From Saprospiraceae bacterium (GTDB lineage: Bacteria > Bacteroidota > Bacteroidia > Chitinophagales > Saprospiraceae): a stretch of DNA of 64,000 nucleotides. The notes under the pieces were generated by a model. The model saw only the letters and a program-made list of their open reading frames with translations, did not search any database and was not told where the DNA came from. Positions within the stretch are counted from its first letter, which is position 1. Each line of letters begins with the position of its first letter. Location of the stretch: the NCBI GenBank assembly GCA_020627705.1, contig JAHDGJ010000005.1, positions 28,641 to 92,640 on the forward strand, in the 5' to 3' direction. Below are positions 8,750-17,501 of the stretch, piece by piece. The translations under genes were made by a program, and so were the position numbers.

Positions 8750-10094
8750 ACATTTTGGGGCCACCCATGTTTTGCATTTGTTGCATAAAACGGTCCATGT
8801 TGTTGCCTTTACTCATCATATGCATCATTTTACGCATTTGATTGAATTGCTTAATAAACATGTTTATCTCATGAATATTTCGACCGCATCCCTTAGCTAT
8901 TCTTCGTTTTCTACTCATATTGAGTAATTCGGGTTTGCTGCGTTCGTCAGGAGTCATAGAATGAATAATAGATTCTACTTTAGAAAAAGCCGAATCGTCA
9001 ATGTCGATGTTCTTTGTCATCTTATTCATCCCCGGAATCATCTTCATCAATGATTTCATGTCTCCCATCTTTTTGATTTGCGCCATCTGACCTAGGAAAT
9101 CATTAAAATCAAATTTGTTTTTCTTGATTTTCTTTTCAATTCTTTTGGCCTCTTTTTCATCAAATTGCTCCTGTGCTTTTTCAACGAAAGAAACAATATC
9201 CCCCATTCCCAAAATACGCTGGGCCATTCGATCTGGATGGAAGACATCCATTTCGCTCATTTTCTCTCCTGTGCTTATAAACTTGATGGGTTTCCCAACA
9301 GTATATTTTACAGTGAGCGCGGCTCCACCTCGTGTATCTCCATCTAATTTGGTCAGCACCACCCCATCGTAGTTTATTCTTTCGTTGAAGGCTTTCGCTG
9401 TATTTACGGCATCCTGTCCAGTCATAGAATCCACTACAAATAAGGTCTCCGTAGGATTGATCGAATTTCGAATTTCTTCGATTTCATCCATCATTTCTTC
9501 ATCAACTGCCAATCGACCTGCTGTATCTACAATAACCACATCATAACTGTTGGCTTTGGCGAAAGCAATTCCATTTTGTGCAATCGATACGGGGCTTTTG
9601 TTTTCTGGTTCCTTATAAATTCCTGCACCTACTTGATCTGCAACTACAGTCAATTGATCTATGGCAGCAGGTCTGTATACATCACAAGCAATAAGTAAAG
9701 GTTTTTTGCTTTTCTTTTCTTTTAAATATTTGGAAAGCTTACCACTGAAGGTCGTTTTACCTGACCCTTGTAGACCAGCGATTAATACAATACCGGGATT
9801 TCCTTTCACGCTGATGCCTTCTGTATCCCCACCCATGAGATCGACGAGTTCGTCCATCACAATTTTTACCATTAGCTCCCCTGGCTTCACACTGTTGAGC
9901 ACGTTCGAACTACCTAACGCTCTGTCTTTGATCTTATCGGTAAACTCTTTGGCAATTTTGTAGTTAACATCCGCTGCGACCAAGGCCCTTCTAATCTCCT
10001 TTATAGACTGCGCAACATTTAACTCTGTTAACTTGCCTTCTCCTTTGAGGTTTTTAAAGGCAGATTCCAGTTTTTCATTAAGATTTTCAAACAT
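8748..10094 (-). CDS. ffh: signal recognition particle GTPase Ffh (SRP54)
   Basis: Binds SRP RNA and signal sequences and docks with FtsY to target nascent membrane proteins. The N domain is residues ~1-90. The G domain has G1 GLQGSGKT (107-114), DTAGR (190-194) and TKLD (248-251). The methionine-rich M domain carries the RNA-binding segment RKRRIAKGCG and many Met residues up to the C-terminus (MMHMMSKGNNMDRFMQQMQNMGG). 448 aa, normal length. Start ATG at 10094. A hairpin at the 3' end separates it from the SprB gene downstream. Confidence 0.97.
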   Translation of the reverse strand: MFENLNEKLESAFKNLKGEGKLTELNVAQSIKEIRRALVAADVNYKIAKEFTDKIKDRALGSSNVLNSVKPGELMVKIVMDELVDLMGGDTEGISVKGNPGIVLIAGLQGSGKTTFSGKLSKYLKEKKSKKPLLIACDVYRPAAIDQLTVVADQVGAGIYKEPENKSPVSIAQNGIAFAKANSYDVVIVDTAGRLAVDEEMMDEIEEIRNSINPTETLFVVDSMTGQDAVNTAKAFNERINYDGVVLTKLDGDTRGGAALTVKYTVGKPIKFISTGEKMSEMDVFHPDRMAQRILGMGDIVSFVEKAQEQFDEKEAKRIEKKIKKNKFDFNDFLGQMAQIKKMGDMKSLMKMIPGMNKMTKNIDIDDSAFSKVESIIHSMTPDERSKPELLNMSRKRRIAKGCGRNIHEINMFIKQFNQMRKMMHMMSKGNNMDRFMQQMQNMGGPKM

Positions 10095-10201
10095 AAACGT
10101 TAAACTTTAACTCTATTATTAACACAAATAGTCGAACCATTGTGGGCGCAAAAATCGTTATTTTTATGATTAGCCGCATGAAGGATCTTACAAATATTTG
10201 C

Positions 10202-10765
10202 ATGGCAAACTTAAAATATACTTTTTTCTTATTGGCATGTGCTTTTCTAATTGCCAGTCATCATCCCAAAGAAGGAGTTGCCATCGATCAATTGGATGGG
10301 GTTAACATTTATTACAATGGCAATCCAGAAAATGTTTTTGGGAGAAATGTTACCGATGACGGTTATAATTTGGGGCTAAAATATCAATGTGTCGAGTTCG
10401 TTAAACGCTACTACCTTCAAACCATGGGACATAAGATGACCGAATCGTATGGCCATGCAAAAGACTATTTTGATCAAAGCATTGAAGACAAAGGATTTAA
10501 TGAAACCAGAGGCTTGATGCAATACAGAAATACCCGAAATTTTTTGCCAGAGGTAGGCGATATTTTGGTTTTTGATGGAAACGAAAAAAACCCTTTCGGA
10601 CATATGGGTATTGTAAGCAAGGTGGAGAAAGAAGAAATCGAAATCGTCCAGCAAAACTGGGGGCTAAAATCAAGGCATCGGATCAAACTTGTGGAATACA
10701 AAAACATTTGGACTGTGGCTGATTTTAATGTTTTGGGATGGTTGAGAAAGGAAAATTTAGAATAA
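10202..10765 (+). CDS. exported CHAP-domain amidase/peptidase-like protein
   Basis: CHAP domains are NlpC/P60-related Cys hydrolases that cleave peptidoglycan peptides or glutathionyl-spermidine. From the ATG at 10202 the protein is 187 aa: a hydrophobic signal segment (KYTFFLLACAFLIAS), then YQCVEFVKRYY with nucleophile C63, FGHMGIV with H134 and QQNWG with N152, the expected Cys-His-polar triad order. The frame is open back to a GTG at 10142, with further ATGs at 10166 and 10178; I chose 10202 because it places the signal peptide at the N-terminus. It starts 107 nt after ffh on the opposite strand. Confidence 0.8.
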   Translation: MANLKYTFFLLACAFLIASHHPKEGVAIDQLDGVNIYYNGNPENVFGRNVTDDGYNLGLKYQCVEFVKRYYLQTMGHKMTESYGHAKDYFDQSIEDKGFNETRGLMQYRNTRNFLPEVGDILVFDGNEKNPFGHMGIVSKVEKEEIEIVQQNWGLKSRHRIKLVEYKNIWTVADFNVLGWLRKENLE

Positions 10766-10848
10766 AGTTCTTTATCATACTTTGTATCTTTTGTAGAGTC
10801 AATTACGTTCCAACTATATATTATACACTTAATAGTAAACTTTTTATT

Positions 10849-12612
10849 TTGAAGAACTTCTTGTCCTTATTGATTTTACTTTTTTCATTTTCTCTTGTTG
10901 CTCAAGAGAATGTAGTCATTGATAGATATGCACAATCAAGTGATTTTGGCTCTATCAATCATCTCATAATCGGAAAAAACAACAATAAGTGGTTAGCCAC
11001 CGATAACGGAGTATTTAAACTGGCTTCCTTTGAAGGCAAGGCCACGGCTATTGGCAAAAAAACAAAAGCAACGCAGCTTTTACAAAACAATCGAGGAGAT
11101 GTATGGGCAGCCTATGCTGATGGCACAGTAGAAATGCTCAACGGCGAAACATCGATCAAGGTGTCTGAAGAAAAAATAGCCATACGTTCTATGGAATTTA
11201 TCAAATCCAAATTGTGGATTGGTACGGACCAAGGACTTTTTGTTTATGGCTCAAAATCTAAAAAGCTTTTACATCATTTTACCTCAGACAATTCCAAACT
11301 AAAATCCAACTCAATAAATTTTGTCCACTTGGATCTTTATGATGCTGTATGGGTGGGTACAAACAAAGGTGTTGCCAGGTTTATTAATGAAAAATGCAAA
11401 AAGGTCTATGACTCTGGCATGGACTTTAAGGTTATCACCGAGAAAAACAGCGAACGTTGGATGGTCACAGATGAAGAAATGTTTATCGTCTACGATGAAA
11501 ACAGATGGAATACCATTGGACTAAAGGACGATATCCACAATGGAAGAATCAATGATATGGTAATTGATGGGAAAGGAAATGTATACATCGCCTCTAACAA
11601 ACTCGTCAAACTTGACCCATACAATGCAACTATAGAATCTTATTCGGATGACTTAGGACTCTTAAGTAAAAAATGTTTGACGCTTTCTAGTGATGCCTAC
11701 AACCATGTGTACATAGGGACGGCAGATGCGGGGTTATTTCGACTTAGGTTTTCGGATACCGCCATCGAAACCCTGAGTGCCACTTGTCTTTTGGAAAAAC
11801 CAATCAGTTGTTATGGAAAAACAGACGCTGAGTTAAAAGTAATCACCGTAGGTGGGACTCCTCCCTATCGATATAAATGGAGCGATAGTTCATTGAAAGG
11901 AAACAATCCAAAAGGTTTGAAGGCTGGCACATATCAAGTAACCGTTACAGACAAAAAGAAAGTTGAGTTTGAAATAGAAATGACTTTCGAAGAACCTGAA
12001 GAAATAAACATCAGTTTGCTTGAGAGCAGAGGGGTCTCGGGATTCAACAAAAGAGATGGCTTCTTAAAGGTGCAAGCCTTTGGAAAAAACAATGACTTTT
12101 CGTATTCATGGAGTAACGGCAAAAAAGGCGACGCAATCAAAAGGCTAAGCCCAAAAGAATATACTGTTACAGCGACTGATGCGAATGGCTGCACGGCTGT
12201 TGCGAGCTATGAAGTGTCCAAAGGAAAGCTTATGCCCGAATTGGACATAACTAAATTGGAAGTTGGCCAAACCCTTCGAATAAATCACTTGTATTTCAAA
12301 GCAGACAGTAGTGTGATCACTGACCAATCCTACGAAGTACTAGATGAAGTCTTTGAGTTTCTCAATACCAACAATAAAGTAGTCATCGAAATTGGTGGAC
12401 ATACCAACAACATACCGAGCCACGAGTATTGTGATTATTTATCCAATTCGAGAGCACAAAACGTTGCGACCTACATGTACAACAAGGGAATAGCAGAAAC
12501 GCGGATTGTTTACAAAGGTTATGGCAAACGTAACCCAATTGCGAAAAACACCTCTTTAGCAGGACGAAAGAAAAATCAGCGTGTGGAGATAAAAATTCTC
12601 TCAGTCGAATAA
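10849..12612 (+). CDS. propeller - SprB repeat - OmpA-like fusion protein
   Basis: The TTG at 10849 opens with a clean signal peptide (MKNFLSLLILLFSFSLVAQ). The longer frame from the ATG at 10738 would overlap the CHAP gene and lacks a sensible N-terminus. Residues ~20-310 contain beta-propeller blades of the two-component-regulator type (LWIGTDQGLFVYG, VWVGTNKGVARF, VYIGTADAGLFRL). Two SprB-like repeats follow (GGTPPYRYKWSD ... AGTYQVTVTD; FSYSWSNGKKGD ... YTVTATDANGC). The C-terminal ~110 residues are an OmpA-family peptidoglycan-binding domain (LYFKADSSVI ... IGGHTNN ... LSNSRAQNVATYM ... GYGKRNP ... KNQRVEI). Probably an envelope-anchored protein; the role is unknown. Confidence 0.8.
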   Translation: MKNFLSLLILLFSFSLVAQENVVIDRYAQSSDFGSINHLIIGKNNNKWLATDNGVFKLASFEGKATAIGKKTKATQLLQNNRGDVWAAYADGTVEMLNGETSIKVSEEKIAIRSMEFIKSKLWIGTDQGLFVYGSKSKKLLHHFTSDNSKLKSNSINFVHLDLYDAVWVGTNKGVARFINEKCKKVYDSGMDFKVITEKNSERWMVTDEEMFIVYDENRWNTIGLKDDIHNGRINDMVIDGKGNVYIASNKLVKLDPYNATIESYSDDLGLLSKKCLTLSSDAYNHVYIGTADAGLFRLRFSDTAIETLSATCLLEKPISCYGKTDAELKVITVGGTPPYRYKWSDSSLKGNNPKGLKAGTYQVTVTDKKKVEFEIEMTFEEPEEINISLLESRGVSGFNKRDGFLKVQAFGKNNDFSYSWSNGKKGDAIKRLSPKEYTVTATDANGCTAVASYEVSKGKLMPELDITKLEVGQTLRINHLYFKADSSVITDQSYEVLDEVFEFLNTNNKVVIEIGGHTNNIPSHEYCDYLSNSRAQNVATYMYNKGIAETRIVYKGYGKRNPIAKNTSLAGRKKNQRVEIKILSVE

Positions 12613-12671
12613 GTTCTGGGGTTTTCATTCTACCTCATTATTAGCAACACCCAACCTCTCTTTCATATTTT

Positions 12672-12691
12672 AATAATTTATATAAATTATT
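12672..12691. repeat. 20-bp perfect AT-only palindrome upstream of aqpZ
   Basis: AATAATTTAT joined directly to its reverse complement ATAAATTATT, 68 nt before the aqpZ ATG. It may be an operator or simply low-complexity promoter DNA. Confidence 0.5.
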
Positions 12692-12759
12692 TAACGATAT
12701 GATTTTTTCGTATTTTAAGGTGATAACGATTCTTAAATCAACTTAAAAAAGAGATAATA

Positions 12760-13458
12760 ATGAAAAAATTAATGGCAGAATTTATTGGCACGATGTGGCT
12801 AGTATTAGGGGGTTGTGGTAGTGCCGTACTCGCAGCAGGAATTCCAAATATTGGAATTGGTCTTGTTGGCGTCTCCCTTGCATTCGGTCTCACAGTATTA
12901 ACCGGAGCATACGCTTTGGGACATATTTCTGGAGGTCATTTTAATCCCGCGGTATCCATAGGATTATGGATGGGTGGAAGATTTGAAATGAAAAATCTAT
13001 TGCCATACATCGGAGCTCAGTTACTGGGGGGAGCTTTGGGTGCTGCAATACTTTATCTTATTGTTAGCAGTGCTGCTGATTTCTCAGGAGTAGGTACCGC
13101 ACCTGGTGCATTTGCCACAAACTTCTATGATGCAAATGTTTACGGAGTTAACTTCGGAATGGTTGGAGCTCTGGTTACTGAAATTGTTATGACCTTTATG
13201 TTTCTGATTGTGATCCTTGGAGCAACGCACAAAAACGCGTCTCCAGGATTTGGAGGAATGGCAATTGGTTTAGCTTTGACCTTAATACACTTAATCAGTA
13301 TACCGGTAACAAACACTTCTGTTAATCCTGCGAGAAGTACTGCAGTTGCCATATTTGCAGAAGCCAATGCACTGGGTCAACTTTGGTTGTTCTGGGTTGC
13401 TCCAATTGTAGGTGCAATTTTAGCAGGCTTAGTCTACAAGTTTATGACTTCAGATTAA
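12760..13458 (+). CDS. aqpZ: aquaporin Z (water channel)
   Basis: A 232-aa, six-span inner-membrane water channel. Both NPA boxes are intact: NPA at 62-64 in GGHFNPAVS and NPAR at 189-192 in NTSVNPARS. The selectivity filter matches water-specific AqpZ: F42, H177, T186 and R192, equivalent to E. coli F43, H174, T183 and R189. A purine-rich AAAAAAGAGA precedes the ATG. Followed by a strong bidirectional terminator, so it is monocistronic. Confidence 0.95.
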   Translation: MKKLMAEFIGTMWLVLGGCGSAVLAAGIPNIGIGLVGVSLAFGLTVLTGAYALGHISGGHFNPAVSIGLWMGGRFEMKNLLPYIGAQLLGGALGAAILYLIVSSAADFSGVGTAPGAFATNFYDANVYGVNFGMVGALVTEIVMTFMFLIVILGATHKNASPGFGGMAIGLALTLIHLISIPVTNTSVNPARSTAVAIFAEANALGQLWLFWVAPIVGAILAGLVYKFMTSD

Positions 13459-13483
13459 GAATATATCTCAATCACAAAAAATT

Positions 13484-13512
13484 AAGGCGCGTGTTTATCA
13501 TGCGCCTTTTTT
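13484..13512. terminator. bidirectional terminator between aqpZ and the redoxin gene
   Basis: Stem AAGGCGC (13484-13490) / GCGCCTT (13502-13508), with T-rich tails in both directions. It lies between two convergent genes. Confidence 0.85.
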
Positions 13513-13513
13513 A

Positions 13514-14194
13514 TTACAAAGCGTTTAGAATTTCATCAAGTGAAGAGCGTTTGGTATAGTCATGTTCGTAATGACTATATCTCACCTTACCATCTTGCCC
13601 AATTACAAATGTAGCAGGAACAGGAAGAAAGATGTCTTCATTTTTAGTACTATCATTGGCTAGCATTTCTGACAACTTATCACTTGCCTTGTACTTTACA
13701 TTATACTTCTCCATGATTTCGAATGAAGGATCAGAAATAAAATTATAGGAAGCTGAAGACTTTTTTGCTGCATCCATTTGAGCCTGTGCATTTTCAGGAG
13801 AAATGGCTATCAATTGAACGTTCTTTTCCTTTAACAATTCAATGTTCTCTTCCAAAAGTGCTAAATGCTTTATACAAATCGGGCACCAGGTACCTCTATA
13901 AAAAACCAAAACTACAGGACCTTCCATAAGCAGTGACCTCAACTGAAAATCACTTTTATTAGATGATCTCCCAATAAAATCTGGAGCAATTTCACCTATT
14001 TGTAATCCACCCAATTCGTTTCTAGCATCTTCTATCATACCTCTAAACAGTAAGGCTTTTGATTCTTCTTTGAAGTCTTTTTCTTCTTTTTTTGTTTCTA
14101 TAGATACTGCATCAGATTTGCTCTCTTTACTTTGATTCCCATTGCAAGAAATAAGAAGAGATAAAGCGGCTATTGTCCAGAAAAATTCTTTCAT
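13514..14194 (-). CDS. AhpC/TSA-family redoxin lipoprotein
   Basis: A 226-aa lipoprotein: signal segment FFWTIAALSLLISC with lipobox Cys17, then a charged Lys/Glu/Ser linker. The thioredoxin-fold domain starts near residue 65 (GEIAPDFIGRSSN). The active site is FYRGTWCPICIKH with C104 and C107, as in peroxiredoxin-like or TlpA-type proteins. The cis-Pro region is LPVPATFVIGQDG. Likely a thiol-disulfide reductase or peroxidase anchored in the envelope. It converges on aqpZ and is divergent from tag. Confidence 0.8.
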   Translation of the reverse strand: MKEFFWTIAALSLLISCNGNQSKESKSDAVSIETKKEEKDFKEESKALLFRGMIEDARNELGGLQIGEIAPDFIGRSSNKSDFQLRSLLMEGPVVLVFYRGTWCPICIKHLALLEENIELLKEKNVQLIAISPENAQAQMDAAKKSSASYNFISDPSFEIMEKYNVKYKASDKLSEMLANDSTKNEDIFLPVPATFVIGQDGKVRYSHYEHDYTKRSSLDEILNAL

Positions 14195-14217
14195 TTGATT
14201 AGTTTAAGAACACAAAG

Positions 14218-14796
14218 ATGAAAAATAGATGTGAATGGTGCTTATCAAGTGAATTATATATAGACTACCACGACAAAGAATGGGGAGTACCAGAATTTGA
14301 AGATCAAAAGCTGTTCGAAATGATCAATCTGGAGGGAGCACAAGCCGGATTAAGTTGGATTACTATATTAAGGAAAAGAGAGGGCTATCTCAAAGCATTT
14401 GACCATTTTGATCCTAATAAGATAATTAAGTACTCTGATAAAAAATTGGAAAGCCTAAGAGACAACCCAGAAATCGTACGCAACAAACTCAAGATACGTG
14501 CGGTAAAAACAAATGCCGAAGCATACCTAAAAATTAAAGATTCAGGGAGAAAGTTCAGTAGTTATTTGTGGAATTTTGTTAATGGCCAACCCATACAAAA
14601 TGATTTTAACTCAAGAGATAAGGTGCCTGCTACAAGCCCCATTTCGGATAAAATGAGCAAACAACTAAAAAAGGACGGTTTCAAGTTTGTTGGAAGCACC
14701 ATATGCTATGCCTTTATGCAAGCATGCGGCATGGTCAACGATCACACCACATCATGCTTTCGATATCAAGAGATAGAAGCAATGAATGGCAAATAA
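14218..14796 (+). CDS. tag: DNA-3-methyladenine glycosylase I
   Basis: Removes 3-methyladenine from alkylated DNA. 192 aa. The zinc site of E. coli Tag (C4, H17, H175, C179) is matched at C5, H18, H176 and C180, and the base-binding E38/W46 pair at E39 and W47 (NLEGAQAGLSW). Starts with ATG at 14218, 23 nt from the divergent redoxin gene. Confidence 0.95.
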   Translation: MKNRCEWCLSSELYIDYHDKEWGVPEFEDQKLFEMINLEGAQAGLSWITILRKREGYLKAFDHFDPNKIIKYSDKKLESLRDNPEIVRNKLKIRAVKTNAEAYLKIKDSGRKFSSYLWNFVNGQPIQNDFNSRDKVPATSPISDKMSKQLKKDGFKFVGSTICYAFMQACGMVNDHTTSCFRYQEIEAMNGK

Positions 14797-14862
14797 CATA
14801 CATCAAATAAAAGCTATAGAAATATTAATAATTACCTGTTGCTATGTAAACTTCCACTTTGA

Positions 14863-17358
14863 CTATTTGAGCTTCACTACTTTATTGATGAAATGTGCCT
14901 TAGATTCTTTGTCATAACCGTGAATAAAATAACTGCCCACAGTATAATTTGAAAAATCCAACGAAACGCTACCAAGTCCATTGTTTCTAATTTGGTTTAC
15001 TATCCGGCCCTGATCATCCATAACCCACAAAATGAGTTCTTGGCAATCACAATTAATATTCACTCTATCTACCGTAGGATTAGGATAAATCGAAACATCC
15101 ATTTTTTCGCCCAATTGAATATTTTCAATATTAGATAGATTGGCCCAAAACGATGCCCAAGGTCTGGCCTGCTTAATAATCAGTTGTGACTCCGCAGTAA
15201 TTTTATACTCGATTTCCATGGCAAACCCTTCTGCCCCTTGTGCTCCATAAAGGATATCAAACTCATCATGAATGGTGGTGAGGAACCCACGCATTTGCTG
15301 AATATATGCTTCTTCCATAATCAATTCTCCAAATGGTACTAGATTTGAAAATCTAATGACGATATAATCATCTTGCGTGGTCGGCTGCCTATCCATTATG
15401 ATTTCTTCTGGTATGGAAAATTGATCTGGATTGGTTACTAAGTCTTCTCCCAATTGTGTATTCAGGTAATAGGTATCATCGGTTTGATAAATAGGATCAA
15501 TGCTCACTCCTACTCCATTGGCTATTTCATCCGAATAATTGGGATGACAAAGCACACCCATAGAGGCTATAAAATGATCGATTCTATAAAAATCTCTTTC
15601 CTCATAGGCCCTAAAATTCCACATACTTGCATAGACCTGACGGATTGATTTTTGTATGTGCCCTTCGTCAGGATGTTGTGTTTTGGAAGTATATAGTCCG
15701 GCTCCACTGAATCCTGGCAAATCTTCGTTGTTGGTACTTGATCGACAGCGAACAGATGTACCTTCTGGGAATTGGTCGTGCATTTCTTGCAAATCATCCA
15801 ACATCCATTGTGGCATCTCTCCTTTACGTATATCCTTACGCAGAGAATCAAGCCTTTCCTCTCTAAATTCCCTGTTGCTCATAAATTCGGGATCGCTAAT
15901 CATAGTAGTAATTTCATCAAAGAATCCATTGTAATTCATAAACTCTTGATAGTAGTAAAATGGAATTCCGAAGCCATTTGGGATCGTATTTTCTGGAAAT
16001 CCAAAAGTCCTCATTGTAGATAGGTTGGAACACTTTGCACCAAAACCATCTGACATATCAAAACCAATTTCATCCATGGGTAATATTTGAGTATAGCTCA
16101 AATTAAGTGCAGGTATTTGTTCTTTATCGGGTCGAATTCCTTCAAACCATTCGTTGAGCTCCTCGACTGTTGCTTCTCGTATAAAATAATCGTCTTGATC
16201 TGCTCTATAGTACACGGGTTTGTCTAATAATTCTAATATTTCCGGCTGCAACAAGGGTTCTCGAATGAAAGCATTGGGCACATTATCTTGAATAGCCCTC
16301 AAATTAACATGCGACAGAGGGGTTTGAATAAATGAAGTGATGATGCCTCCTACTCGCGGTAAGGTATTGGGCAATGATTCATACAATACAATATCTCTTG
16401 AACCCGGAGTTTCCTCTAAATCCATGAGGCGCAAGTAACCAAAACCTTCAGCAATGTTTAGTGCCAAATAGTCTATATCCTCATACAACTGATCCTCAAA
16501 AAGCACGGACACTCTTGAAGAATCATAGAGTTCTCTTTGATTGTTGTAAATGTTTTCGGAGTTGTCCGTTATGAACCAAGAAAAATTATTCTTTAGAAAA
16601 GGCATGTTGGCCGCCAATAATTCAAATGTCTTTTGAACCGTATCAAAAGGTTTACCATCTCCAAAGGTATAGGCGAAGCTAAAAACACCCAAGGTACCAT
16701 TGTTTGAAGGAGTGGTCGGGCTGTAAATTATTTCTCCCGTTTGCAAATCATCGCCCCAATAATCCCATCCTACAGCATCTGTAAAATCCCAATGATAAAA
16801 ATGCGTATTGGTGTTTATAAAATAAATCTCCGGGGTATCCGAATCTTGATTTCGAATAGCAAACTTCACAAATTCTTGCCCGTCAAGAAAAGAAGCCCAT
16901 GGTACGTTAGTGTCCGATAAAGACAACTCCTTCCATTGGGTTAAGCTATTGATAATTGGTGCGCCATCATTCGTACTAATAGGTTCGGCATAATTGAGAG
17001 GACCTCTCAATGGAATATCCTGATACTCCACCATATCGTCCACACCATCTAAATCGGTGTCAAAAGGCATGTTTCTAAAATGCTCAATAACTTGATAATG
17101 ATCTTGTGGGTATGCCCCAAGTGGCTCGGTAATTACTGTTGTGCCTGCCTCACCTAGAGTAATTGAAGCGTTTAGTTTTTCGGTAGAAGAAGGATCATGC
17201 TTGACTTCTAGAATATAATACTTGTCTTCTGCAGAATTAACCGTCAATTCGACTTGACCATTTTCATTTACCTCATAGGACTCAATCGGAACACCTTGAC
17301 CAAACAGATTAAGGGCTAAAAAAAGAGAAAAAATTGAAGCTAGTATTGATCTTCTCAT
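14863..17358 (-). CDS. T9SS-exported PEP/pyruvate-binding (ATP-grasp) protein, copy 1
   Basis: An 831-aa secreted protein. A signal peptide ends near residue 21. The N-terminal beta-rich region includes a DTDLDGVDD calcium-type loop near residue 110. The segment [19 protein letters not shown] (H350) resembles the swivelling phospho-His domain of PEP synthase-type enzymes. A pyruvate-phosphate-dikinase-type ATP-grasp domain follows: [30 protein letters not shown] with R537 and R539, and AMEIEYKI...IIKQARPW with the metal-binding Glu residues and the Gln-x-Arg. A T9SS sorting domain ([11 protein letters not shown] ... KVVKLK) ends it. The order is permuted (His domain first) and there is no PEP-binding barrel. 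The substrate is unknown, and ATP outside the cell is unexpected. Confidence 0.8.
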   Translation of the reverse strand: MRRSILASIFSLFLALNLFGQGVPIESYEVNENGQVELTVNSAEDKYYILEVKHDPSSTEKLNASITLGEAGTTVITEPLGAYPQDHYQVIEHFRNMPFDTDLDGVDDMVEYQDIPLRGPLNYAEPISTNDGAPIINSLTQWKELSLSDTNVPWASFLDGQEFVKFAIRNQDSDTPEIYFINTNTHFYHWDFTDAVGWDYWGDDLQTGEIIYSPTTPSNNGTLGVFSFAYTFGDGKPFDTVQKTFELLAANMPFLKNNFSWFITDNSENIYNNQRELYDSSRVSVLFEDQLYEDIDYLALNIAEGFGYLRLMDLEETPGSRDIVLYESLPNTLPRVGGIITSFIQTPLSHVNLRAIQDNVPNAFIREPLLQPEILELLDKPVYYRADQDDYFIREATVEELNEWFEGIRPDKEQIPALNLSYTQILPMDEIGFDMSDGFGAKCSNLSTMRTFGFPENTIPNGFGIPFYYYQEFMNYNGFFDEITTMISDPEFMSNREFREERLDSLRKDIRKGEMPQWMLDDLQEMHDQFPEGTSVRCRSSTNNEDLPGFSGAGLYTSKTQHPDEGHIQKSIRQVYASMWNFRAYEERDFYRIDHFIASMGVLCHPNYSDEIANGVGVSIDPIYQTDDTYYLNTQLGEDLVTNPDQFSIPEEIIMDRQPTTQDDYIVIRFSNLVPFGELIMEEAYIQQMRGFLTTIHDEFDILYGAQGAEGFAMEIEYKITAESQLIIKQARPWASFWANLSNIENIQLGEKMDVSIYPNPTVDRVNINCDCQELILWVMDDQGRIVNQIRNNGLGSVSLDFSNYTVGSYFIHGYDKESKAHFINKVVKLK

Positions 17359-17432
17359 CGGTATAATTTGTATCTGTTAATCCTTTTAAAACTGCACAAG
17401 CACTAAGTATACGATTCTCAGCAGTCTAAAGG

Positions 17433-17440
17433 CAAATATA
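17433..17440 (-). promoter_or_regulatory. Bacteroidota -7 box (TATATTTG) upstream of ATP-grasp copy 1
   Basis: Exact TAnnTTTG on the minus strand in the gap between the paralogues, 74 nt before the ATG at 17358. It suggests copy 1 can be transcribed separately from copy 2. Confidence 0.35.
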
Positions 17441-17501
17441 TATTATGAAAAGTAAGAACTTCTAACGAGAAAGGAATTGTCCAAAATGACCAAACCCAAT
17501 A

